Shown here in pieces: positions 6,368-12,346 of a DNA stretch of 12,346 nucleotides (within the stretch, counting starts at the first letter, position 1; the number at the start of each line of letters is the position of its first letter). The stretch is from an uncultured Johnsonella sp. (GTDB taxonomy: Bacteria; Bacillota; Clostridia; Lachnospirales; Lachnospiraceae), in the NCBI GenBank assembly GCA_905373785.1, contig CAJPUK010000060.1, forward strand, positions 1 to 12,346, written 5' to 3'. The notes under the pieces were generated by a model that was given only the letters and a program-made list of their open reading frames with translations, searched no databases and was not told the origin of the DNA. Position numbers and translations under genes: made by a program.

Positions 6368-6401
6368 TTATTTAGGAAATGATGCATTAAGGCTTTTTGA
6401 T

Positions 6402-6430
6402 GGGCAACGTATAGGCGATTGCCCTATTTT
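6402..6430 (+). terminator. Intrinsic terminator in the serC leader
   Basis: GGGCAA (6402-6407) pairs with TTGCCC (6419-6424), with an additional CG/CG pair inside, followed by TATTTTT. It lies between the serC promoter and the serC start, so it must act as an attenuator rather than a gene-end terminator. Two upstream segments can compete for its arms: TTGCCCA at 6257-6263 for the 5' arm, and GGGTAA at 6362-6367 for the 3' arm. Confidence 0.7.
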
Positions 6431-6453
6431 TCATATTTTGGAGGAGGGTTATT

Positions 6454-7533
6454 ATGAAAGAAGTATATAATTTCAGTGCAGGTCCTGCGGTATTGCCTAA
6501 GGAAGTGTTAAAGGAAGCAGCGGACGAGATGCTTAGTTACGAAAATAGCGGTATATCCGTAATGGAAATGAGTCACAGATCCAAGACTTTTAATAAGATT
6601 ATTACCGAGGCGAAAGAAGATTTAACAGAGCTTCTTAATATACCTTCCAATTACAAGGTATTATTCTTACAAGGCGGAGCACATCAGCAATTTGCCATGG
6701 TGCCTCTTAACTTAATGAAGAATAAAAAGGCGGACTATATACTTACAGGTCAATGGGCTAAGAAGGCTTATAAAGAAGCTTTAATATATGGAGATGCCAA
6801 AGTAGTGGCTTCAAGTGAGGATAAGACCTTTTCCTACATACCCGATTGCAGCAACTTGGATATAGCAAAAGATGCGGACTATGTGCATATTTGCGAAAAT
6901 AACACTATTTACGGTACAAAATTCCATACCCTGCCTAATACAAAGGGTAAGGATTTGGTGGCAGACCTTTCTTCCTGCATACTTTCAGAGCCTATAGATG
7001 TAAGTAAATATGCCCTGATTTATGCCGGAGCACAAAAAAATGTAGGTCCTGCCGGAGTGGTTATAGTAATTATCAGAGAAGATCTCATAAGGGAAGATGT
7101 GTATGAGAAGACTCCGACCATGCTTAAATATAAAACACATGCCGACAATGATTCCTTATATAATACACCTCCTACCTACGGCATATATATATGCGGTAAA
7201 GTATTTAAGTGGCTTAAGGCAAAGGGCGGACTTGGCAAAATACAGGAACTTAATAAAAAGAAGGCGGCTATACTTTATGACTTTCTTGACGAAAGCAAAT
7301 TATTTAAGCCTACAGTAAGAAAAGAGGACAGATCTTATATGAATGTGTGCTTTGTAAGCGGCGATGCCGAGCTTGATGCCAAGTTTATAGCGGAGGCTGC
7401 AAGTGCGGGCTTTGTAGAGCTTAAGGGGCACAGAAGTGTAGGCGGCATGAGGGCGAGTATATATAATGCCATGCCGATAGAGGGTGTTGAAAAACTGGTA
7501 GAGTTTATGAGGGATTTTGAAAGCAGGAATTAA
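6454..7533 (+). CDS. serC: Phosphoserine aminotransferase SerC
   Basis: SerC transfers an amino group from glutamate to 3-phosphohydroxypyruvate, giving O-phosphoserine, in the cytoplasmic serine pathway. The 359-aa protein starts with the family signature YNFSAGPAVLP. FLQGGAHQQFAMVPLNL is the cofactor phosphate-binding region. YAGAQKNVGPAGV holds the PLP lysine, K195. The C-terminal GHRSVGGMRASIYNAMP binds the substrate carboxylate. GGAGGAGG at 6440-6447 supports the start. It is the first gene of a three-gene operon; serA begins 9 nt after its stop. Expression is probably controlled by the attenuated leader upstream. Confidence 0.97.
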   Translation: MKEVYNFSAGPAVLPKEVLKEAADEMLSYENSGISVMEMSHRSKTFNKIITEAKEDLTELLNIPSNYKVLFLQGGAHQQFAMVPLNLMKNKKADYILTGQWAKKAYKEALIYGDAKVVASSEDKTFSYIPDCSNLDIAKDADYVHICENNTIYGTKFHTLPNTKGKDLVADLSSCILSEPIDVSKYALIYAGAQKNVGPAGVVIVIIREDLIREDVYEKTPTMLKYKTHADNDSLYNTPPTYGIYICGKVFKWLKAKGGLGKIQELNKKKAAILYDFLDESKLFKPTVRKEDRSYMNVCFVSGDAELDAKFIAEAASAGFVELKGHRSVGGMRASIYNAMPIEGVEKLVEFMRDFESRN

Positions 7534-7542
7534 GGGGGAAAT

Positions 7543-8709
7543 ATGAAAAAGATACATTGCTTAAACAGCATATCAAAGGTGGGTTTGGACAGTTTTAGCG
7601 AGGATTATACATTTACGGATAATATATCAGAGGCAGGTGCACTTTTAGTACGCTCCGCTTCTTTGCATGATACCGAGTTTTCAGGGGACTTGGTGGCAAT
7701 TGCAAGAGCCGGAGCAGGGGTCAATAATATACCGGTAGACAGGTGTTCCGAAGAAGGAATAGTGGTATTTAACACTCCGGGAGCCAATGCCAATTCCGTA
7801 AAGGAGCTTGTGATAGCTGCCATGCTTATAGTTGCAAGAGATGTAATAGGCGGTATAGAGTGGGTAAAGTCAGTAATGGATAACCCGAATATAGCTAAGG
7901 AAGTGGAAAAAGCCAAATCAAGATTTGCCGGGCATGAAATAAAGAATAAAAAACTTGGAGTTATAGGACTTGGAGCTATAGGTTCAGAGGTAGCTAATGC
8001 CGCATCATCTCTTGGTATGGAGGTGTACGGCTATGATCCCTATATGACGGTAAATGCCGCCTTCAGGCTTTCAAGAAGGGTACATCCGGTAACTGATATA
8101 CATAAAATATATGAAAATTGCGACTATATAAGTCTTCATATGCCGCTTACGGATGAAAATACCGGAATGATCAATGAAGAGAGCCTAAGTCTTATGAAGG
8201 ATGAGGTGGTTATACTTAACTTTTCAAGGGATAAGCTGGTAAATGATGAAGATATGGCTAAGGCACTCAAATCAGGCAAGGTAAAAAGGTATGTAACGGA
8301 CTTTCCGAATGAGCATATAAGAGATATGGAAGGAGTACTTGCAATACCTCATCTTGGAGCTTCTACGGAAGAGAGTGAAGATAATTGTGCACTTATGGCG
8401 GCTGAAGAGTTAATGGATTATATAGAAAACGGAAATATTACAAACTCCGTTAATTTTCCGAATTGCGACATGGGCATATGCAGAGTAACTTTAAGAGTAG
8501 CTCTTTTGCACTCCAATAAGCCTAACATGATAGGTCAGATAAGTGCCGTACTTGCGGCAAAAGACATTAACATATCAGACCTTACCAATAAGAGTAAGGG
8601 AAAATACGCCTATACCTTGGTGGATCTGGACAGTGAGCTTGACGAAGATGCCGAAGCTGCACTTAAGAAAATAGACGGTATGAAGAGGGTCAGGAGGATA
8701 TATGCTTAA
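7543..8709 (+). CDS. serA: D-3-phosphoglycerate dehydrogenase SerA
   Basis: SerA oxidises 3-phosphoglycerate with NAD+ to 3-phosphohydroxypyruvate, the entry step of serine synthesis and the substrate source for SerC. The 388-aa protein has a split substrate domain, a Rossmann domain with GLGAIG at 142-147, and catalytic candidates R229, E257 (in FPNEH) and H270 (in PHLGAST). From about residue 318 a C-terminal segment, with NKPNMIGQISAVLA, looks like an ACT domain, which in this family senses serine. The length fits the type II enzymes (catalytic core plus ACT, without the larger ASB domain). GGGGG lies just before the ATG. The last codons contain AGGAGG, which serves as the ribosome site of the overlapping DUF1015 gene. 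Confidence 0.95.
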   Translation: MKKIHCLNSISKVGLDSFSEDYTFTDNISEAGALLVRSASLHDTEFSGDLVAIARAGAGVNNIPVDRCSEEGIVVFNTPGANANSVKELVIAAMLIVARDVIGGIEWVKSVMDNPNIAKEVEKAKSRFAGHEIKNKKLGVIGLGAIGSEVANAASSLGMEVYGYDPYMTVNAAFRLSRRVHPVTDIHKIYENCDYISLHMPLTDENTGMINEESLSLMKDEVVILNFSRDKLVNDEDMAKALKSGKVKRYVTDFPNEHIRDMEGVLAIPHLGASTEESEDNCALMAAEELMDYIENGNITNSVNFPNCDMGICRVTLRVALLHSNKPNMIGQISAVLAAKDINISDLTNKSKGKYAYTLVDLDSELDEDAEAALKKIDGMKRVRRIYA

Positions 8710-9928
8710 TATAAAACCATTTGCCTGTGTAAGACCTACAAAGGATATGGCAAAGAAGACTGCCGCCCTGCCCTACGATGTATATAACAGAAAGGAAGCT
8801 AAGGCTTATGTAAAAGATAAGCCTTACAGCTTTCTGCGTATAGACAGACCTGAGACGGCTTTTGACGAAGACTTTGATATGTATAGCGAGGAAGCTTACA
8901 AAAAAGCTAAGGAGCTTCTTGAAGGTGATATGGAGGCGGGAATATATATAAAGGATAATGAAGAAGCTTATTATATATATGAACTTACTATGAATTCTCG
9001 CAGCCAAAGCGGTATAGTAGCCTGTGCATCAATAGATGATTATGTGGAAAACAGAATTAAAAAGCATGAGAATACCAGAGTACAAAAAGAGTTGGACAGA
9101 ATAAGGCATATTGACACATTGTCAGCCCAAACCGGAGCTATATTTCTGGCATACAAAAGCTGTGCCGTGTTAAAAAATATTATAGAAAATAAGAAAAAAG
9201 AACAGCTGCTTTATGACTTTACATCCGATGACAAAGTAAAGCACAGGGTATGGAAGATTACCGATGCACAGACTATAAAGAACATAAAGGAAGCCTTTGC
9301 CAAAATGGAGGGGGCTTACATAGCAGACGGGCATCACAGGGCAAGCAGTGCGGTCAAGGTAGGGCTTGAGAGAAGAAAGGCTAAGGACTATGTAGCCGGT
9401 GGAGAATCCGATTACTTCTTATCAGTTCTTTTTGACGAGGAAGAACTTTATATCATGCCTTACAACAGGGTTGTAAAAGATCTGGCAGGGCTTAGTAAGG
9501 ATGAGTTTTTAGAAAAACTTAAGGCTGATTTTGATATACAAAGACTTGAGGCTGCATTTGAGCCTGATGAAGCCAAAACTTTCGGAATGTATATTGATAA
9601 AAACTGGTATAAGCTTGAGTTAAAGAATAAGGAGAGCAGGGGGCTTATAGAGGATCTTGATGTATCCATACTTGAAGAGTTGGTGCTTAAGCCTATTTTA
9701 AACATAAAGAATACAAGAACTGATGATAGAATAGTCTTTGTAGGAGGTATCCGAGGGCTTAAGGAGCTTGAAAATATGGTTGACTTAGGTATGGCAGCGG
9801 CTTTTTCCATGTATCCTACAAGTATAGGAGAGCTTATCAGTGTAGCCGATGCCAATCTTTTAATGCCGGCAAAGTCTACATGGTTTGAACCTAAGTTAAT
9901 GAGCGGTCTTTTTATACATGAGATATAG
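8702..9928 (+). CDS. DUF1015 family protein in the serine operon
   Basis: This 408-aa protein is of the DUF1015 family, whose function I do not know. The start overlaps the serA end by 8 nt and uses AGGAGG within serA, so translation is coupled. The N-terminus (IKPFACVRPTKDMAKKTAALPYDV) and the central ADGHHR block (DGHHR at residues 209-213) are family hallmarks. The DGHHR motif resembles the ParB/sulfiredoxin-like fold, which includes the archaeal free serine kinase SerK. No signal peptide or membrane segment is seen, so it is likely cytoplasmic. The operon lacks serB, the phosphoserine phosphatase. I infer that this protein may handle phosphoserine, serine or a nucleotide in that last step, but the sequence alone does not show activity. 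Confidence 0.88.
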   Translation: MLNIKPFACVRPTKDMAKKTAALPYDVYNRKEAKAYVKDKPYSFLRIDRPETAFDEDFDMYSEEAYKKAKELLEGDMEAGIYIKDNEEAYYIYELTMNSRSQSGIVACASIDDYVENRIKKHENTRVQKELDRIRHIDTLSAQTGAIFLAYKSCAVLKNIIENKKKEQLLYDFTSDDKVKHRVWKITDAQTIKNIKEAFAKMEGAYIADGHHRASSAVKVGLERRKAKDYVAGGESDYFLSVLFDEEELYIMPYNRVVKDLAGLSKDEFLEKLKADFDIQRLEAAFEPDEAKTFGMYIDKNWYKLELKNKESRGLIEDLDVSILEELVLKPILNIKNTRTDDRIVFVGGIRGLKELENMVDLGMAAAFSMYPTSIGELISVADANLLMPAKSTWFEPKLMSGLFIHEI

Positions 9929-10019
9929 TTTTGAGTAAAAAATTAAGGCTGTCTTTATAAAGAACTTAAGCAACCGGTATATAATTTTTACAGGTATAAA
10001 AAGAAATGTAGTGTAGTAC

Positions 10020-10062
10020 ATCATTGGCATTTAATTAATATCGGCAATAGTGGAGTAAATCT
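10020..10062 (+). repeat. 43-nt dispersed repeat, copy 2
   Basis: This is the partner of 1605-1647, in the same orientation and differing at seven positions, all transitions. It ends 10 nt before the ribosome binding site of the DUF1700-type gene. It is therefore present in, or next to, that gene's leader. Confidence 0.75.
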
Positions 10063-10081
10063 TACTTTAACAGGAGAAGAT

Positions 10082-10558
10082 ATGAGTAAATATGAATTTT
10101 TAGACGGACTTAAGAAGGCTTTGGCTTCTACCAACAATCAAAGACTTATTAATGAAAATTATGAATTTTACAGAAATTATATAGAAGAGGAGCTTAAGAA
10201 ACAAAGATCCGAAGAAGAAATAATGGAAGAGCTTGGAGATCCCAGACTGATAGCAAATTCTATAAAGGAAGCTGCCGGAATAGATGATGAGTTTGCACAT
10301 GAGGAAGAACCGAAGACTTTTTATACTACTTATAGTGAGGACAGCAGGCAGGGTGAAGAGACTGACTATGGCAGGGTCAGAGGCTTTAGCGTAAGTGGAA
10401 CAAAGGCTAGGCTCATACTTTTTGGGATTTCTGCACTGCTGATGATTATTTTAATATTGCTTATATGGCTTATAGGAAGCTTGATTTATATATTTGCGCC
10501 GGTGATACTTATAGTAATAGTAGTGCTGTGGTTGGTGCACCTCTTTAATGGAAGGTAG
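10082..10558 (+). CDS. DUF1700-type (HAAS domain) membrane protein
   Basis: This 158-aa protein opens with a helical, charged segment (residues 1-65: KYEFLDGLKKAL, then EEEIMEELGDPRLIANSI). That is the pattern of the DUF1700/HAAS domain often found beside PadR regulators. A linker of about 40 residues follows, then two adjacent hydrophobic helices (about 108-131 and 133-154) and a short basic tail. The N-terminal domain is probably cytoplasmic. AGGAGA at 10072-10077 supports the ATG. No PadR gene is next to it, so it is an orphan here. Its role is unknown; membrane-associated regulation of envelope stress is a possibility known for related proteins. Confidence 0.8.
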   Translation: MSKYEFLDGLKKALASTNNQRLINENYEFYRNYIEEELKKQRSEEEIMEELGDPRLIANSIKEAAGIDDEFAHEEEPKTFYTTYSEDSRQGEETDYGRVRGFSVSGTKARLILFGISALLMIILILLIWLIGSLIYIFAPVILIVIVVLWLVHLFNGR

Positions 10559-10584
10559 GTTGCTCAGCCCTTTCCTTGCTGCAT

Positions 10585-10754
10585 TTGACAACATAAAAAG
10601 TCAGCTGTTTCTTGCGGGCTGCGATTAAATAAACACTCCTTATTTCAATTCTTGTAGCGCTTAGTACTGTTAATAAATTTGTCGAAACCTTATTAACGCT
10701 ACTGCGAATATGATTGAAATAAGGAGTGTTTTTGATCAATGGTTTATGTTGTAA
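10585..10754. repeat. Palindromic repeat element A (170 bp)
   Basis: The ends are TTGACAACATAAA (10585-10597) and TTTATGTTGTAA (10743-10754), inverted. Inside, AAACACTCC... (10631-10649) pairs perfectly with 10713-10731 over 19 bp. GTAGCG (10654-10659) then pairs with CGCTAC (10697-10702), and GTTAATAA (10669-10676) with TTATTAAC (10690-10697). The whole element is one long hairpin. It has the same termini and a related inner arm as element B. A T-run after 10730 would let it act as a terminator for the DUF1700-type gene. Confidence 0.7.
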
Positions 10755-10820
10755 GTTAAGCATCATTGCTATATCACAGCAGTTCACAAAAACTTCAAAA
10801 AAGTAATTAGAATAAAACAC

Positions 10821-10849
10821 TTGACATCTAAAATGAAAAAGATTATACT
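10821..10849 (+). promoter_or_regulatory. Strong sigma-A promoter of the NlpC/P60 gene
   Basis: TTGACA (10821-10826) and TATACT (10844-10849) are 17 nt apart. Transcription should start near 10856, about 190 nt before the coding start, leaving a long leader. Confidence 0.8.
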
Positions 10850-10860
10850 ATCGCTCGTAA

Positions 10861-11026
10861 CATTTGCTTAACAAATTAGAATTAAAAAAGAAACAGGTAA
10901 GGATATATTTATCTAAAGTAACAAAAGCAAATGAAGTTGAAAAAGATAATACAGGCTCAGCAAAAGGACAGCATTGAAGTCCGAATTTGTGGAAAGGTTC
11001 ATAGTAAATATTCGTATAAGCTGAGC
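10861..11026 (+). other. Structured 5' leader of the NlpC/P60 gene
   Basis: Two helical domains can be read. CATTTGCTT (10861-10869) pairs with AAGCAAATG (10925-10933), enclosing a small GATA/TATC hairpin. GCTCAGC (10955-10961) pairs with GCTGAGC (11020-11026), enclosing GGAC/GTCC (10966-10969 with 10979-10982). There is no terminator, so any control would act on translation or mRNA stability; the second domain ends 9 nt before AAGGAG (11036-11041). I could not match it to a known riboswitch. Confidence 0.4.
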
Positions 11027-11049
11027 AAATAAGTTAAGGAGATAATTAC

Positions 11050-11745
11050 ATGAAGTTTAATAAAATTGTAGCAATGGGAATACTGAGTTTAAGCTTAGTT
11101 GCAGGTTCTGCCGTACCGGCATTTGCCGATACGACAGGTGAAGATATGATAGTAACAATTGATTCCGATACTGTTAATATCTATAAGGATGTGGAGTTTA
11201 CAACAGTCCTTACAGTAGGCAAGAAAGCGGAAGAGTATGACCTTATACAAAAACTTCCCAATAATTTGATTAAGATATCGGTAAACGGCTCAGAAGCCTA
11301 CATAAGCCTTGATCAGGGTGCAAGTGTAAATCCGAAAGTAACAGAAGAAGAAAAGGCAGAGGCGAGGGCAGCTGCAAGTATTAAAGCACAGAGAGAAGAT
11401 GCTGTAAGGTATGCACTTGGCTTTGTAGGTTCAAGATATGTATACGGAGGTTCTACACCTTCAGGATTTGATTGTTCAGGTTTTGTACAATATATACTTA
11501 GGAACTCAACCGGAGTGAGTCTTCCGAGAAACTCGGCAAGTCAGTCATTTGTGGGAACTCAGATAGATGCTTCACAGATGCAGCCGGGGGATTTGATATT
11601 TTATGCAAGAGGCGGTATAGACCATGTAGCTATGTATATAGGTGATGGAAGAATAGTGCATGCTGCCAATGAAAGAATGGGAGTAACTACAGCAGCTTGG
11701 AATTACAGAGCACCTGTAAAAATCATGAGAGTTATCGGCGCATAA
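11050..11745 (+). CDS. Secreted NlpC/P60 family peptidoglycan hydrolase
   Basis: This 231-aa protein probably cleaves peptide stems of peptidoglycan outside the membrane. Residues 1-26 form a signal peptide ending AVPAFA, with cleavage probably before DTT. Residues 30-97 are a beta-rich region of the size of an SH3-like wall-binding domain, though only weakly recognisable. A charged, alanine-rich linker (about 98-120) precedes the NlpC/P60 domain. That domain carries catalytic C142 in FDCSGF, H192 in DHVAMYIG and H204 in VHAAN. AAGGAG supports the start. The gene stands alone with a near-consensus promoter, a long leader and its own terminator, which implies individual control. Confidence 0.95.
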   Translation: MKFNKIVAMGILSLSLVAGSAVPAFADTTGEDMIVTIDSDTVNIYKDVEFTTVLTVGKKAEEYDLIQKLPNNLIKISVNGSEAYISLDQGASVNPKVTEEEKAEARAAASIKAQREDAVRYALGFVGSRYVYGGSTPSGFDCSGFVQYILRNSTGVSLPRNSASQSFVGTQIDASQMQPGDLIFYARGGIDHVAMYIGDGRIVHAANERMGVTTAAWNYRAPVKIMRVIGA

Positions 11746-11846
11746 GTTTATAAATAAGCAATACTTTGCGGTATATACAGTTGATATAAATATTTTAATA
11801 AGCATAGATTAAAATAATACAGTGTATTATCAAATTAAATATAAGA

Positions 11847-11886
11847 AATAGTCCAAGGGATTAAAAGCTTGGGCTATTTTTATTTA
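11847..11886 (+). terminator. Intrinsic terminator after the NlpC/P60 gene
   Basis: ATAGTCCAAG (11848-11857) pairs with CTTGGGCTAT (11868-11877), ten pairs with one G-U, plus an A-T extension. A 10-nt loop separates the arms and TTTTTATTT follows. This is a typical Rho-independent terminator about 100 nt after the stop codon. Confidence 0.8.
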
Positions 11887-11894
11887 TCGGGGAG

Positions 11895-12186
11895 TTGACA
11901 ACATAAACAATTATGCTTATAAAAAACTCCGTATAATTCAATCATACTCGCAACCCTTTTTCAAAGCTTCGACAAATTCACACAGACTGCGGAACTCGCT
12001 TGTCCACCCAAAAACGGTGGACTGACGCTCAAACAAGTCCTCGTCTGTGGAATTTGTATCTCGCTTTATCAAAAGGGTTAACCGCTAAAAAGATTGAATT
12101 ATACGGAGTTTTTTATCTTCCCGGCACACCACTGTTACAAAAGATTAGTGCTGTGTAGGTATATTTATAATTGTTTATGTTGTCAA
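11895..12186. repeat. Palindromic repeat element B (292 bp)
   Basis: A perfect 20-bp terminal inverted repeat (11895-11914 with 12167-12186) starts with TTGACAACATAAA. Just inside, a perfect 25-bp repeat (11919-11943 with 12092-12116) follows. Further in are AACCCTTTT with AAAAGGGTT (11952-11960 with 12071-12079), ACAAATTC-CACAGAC with GTCTGTG-GAATTTGT (11972-11987 with 12043-12057), and a central hairpin GTCCACC/GGTGGAC (12002-12008 with 12016-12022, 7-nt loop). A side hairpin lies in the right arm (CACACCACT near 12126 with AGTGCTGTG near 12147). No transposase or credible ORF is inside. Element A shares its termini, and TTTGTCGAA in A matches the reverse complement of B's left arm. Confidence 0.75.
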
Positions 12187-12346
12187 AGGGGAAGGGAAGG
12201 GGGAAGTGTGGCAGCGACTTTTATTCAAATCTTAAAAACAATCGTTCCTATAGGGAATGTGGCATTAGATAAAAGTGTGCCTACACCTCTCCCCCTCCGC
12301 CGGCACCTTAGGCACATAAACCGTTAAACTATCTTGCCAAGGACAA
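12187..12346. other. Right-end non-coding region with a third inverted repeat
   Basis: No gene is seen. An imperfect inverted repeat spans 12199-12295: GGGGG with CCCCC, GTGT-GGC with GCC-T-ACAC, and ACTTTTAT (12217-12224) with ATAAAAGT (12269-12276). A small TTCC/GGAA hairpin lies near its centre. The final 33 bases before 12346 are the second copy of the terminal repeat. The stretch is G-rich on one side and C-rich on the other because of the arms. Confidence 0.55.
12313..12345 (-). repeat. Terminal dispersed repeat, copy 2 (inverted)
   Basis: The reverse complement matches 35-70 at 31 of 33 aligned positions with one 3-nt gap. It ends one base before the window edge, so the full extent of the repeat is not visible. 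Confidence 0.6.

Noticed and set aside
9943..9985. Terminator and promoter after the DUF1015 gene
   Set aside because: TTAAG/CTTAA with an inner TCTTTATAAAGA palindrome gives only weak stems and no clean U-tract. TATAAT at 9980-9985 lacks a -35 partner.
10955..11026. c-di-AMP (ydaO) riboswitch before the NlpC/P60 gene
   Set aside because: Only GTCCGAAT is shared. The GGGG-rich and CAGCTAACC blocks expected of that class are missing.
12094..12327. 77-aa reading frame inside the right-end repeats
   Set aside because: It runs through the right arm of element B and the next inverted repeat, has no ribosome site and reads as non-protein sequence.
1..12346. CRISPR array, tRNA, rRNA or transposase gene
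   Set aside because: No regularly spaced repeats, tRNA-like cloverleaf, rRNA sequence or DDE/serine recombinase protein could be seen.

Overview
The window is low in G+C, and its genes use many ATA (Ile) and AGA (Arg) codons. Ribosome binding sites are strongly Clostridia-like. Gene content and protein style suggest an anaerobic Bacillota of the class Clostridia, probably Lachnospiraceae; an oral genus such as Lachnoanaerobaculum is possible, but the sequence does not prove it. No rRNA, tRNA, CRISPR array, transposase or phage gene is visible.

Layout: (1) 1-510 is non-coding and holds a hairpin, a perfect 14-bp palindrome and an attenuator-like hairpin in front of leuB. (2) 511-5405 carries branched-chain amino acid genes: leuB, then a 429-bp gap with a dispersed repeat and a long AT-rich palindrome, then the ilvD-ilvB pair. 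ilvN and ilvC are not here. (3) 5438-5990 on the minus strand is a DinJ/YafQ type II toxin-antitoxin module. Its toxin reading frame is broken, or recoded, at a six-A run. (4) 6185-9928 is a serine operon, serC-serA-DUF1015. It has a clear sigma-A promoter and a ~230-nt leader that folds on paper like an OFF riboswitch: a four-helix domain whose closing strand could alternatively disarm a Rho-independent terminator. (5) 10082-10558 is a small DUF1700-type membrane protein gene. (6) 11050-11745 is a secreted NlpC/P60 peptidase gene with its own strong promoter, a ~190-nt structured leader and a terminator. (7) 11895-12346 is non-coding and packed with palindromic elements.

Metabolically, IlvB, IlvD and LeuB supply steps 1 and 3 of the common valine/isoleucine pathway and the oxidative step of leucine synthesis. 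SerA and SerC make O-phosphoserine; the DUF1015 protein sits, translationally coupled, where a phosphoserine phosphatase gene would be expected.

The most interesting signals are the serC leader, the DUF1015 protein as a candidate for the missing serine step, the frameshifted YafQ toxin, and several families of short repeats. These repeats are two hairpin elements ending in TTGACAACATAAA, a 43-nt repeat with two copies differing only by transitions, and an inverted repeat at both window ends. The last suggests the window is a contig that breaks in repeats.
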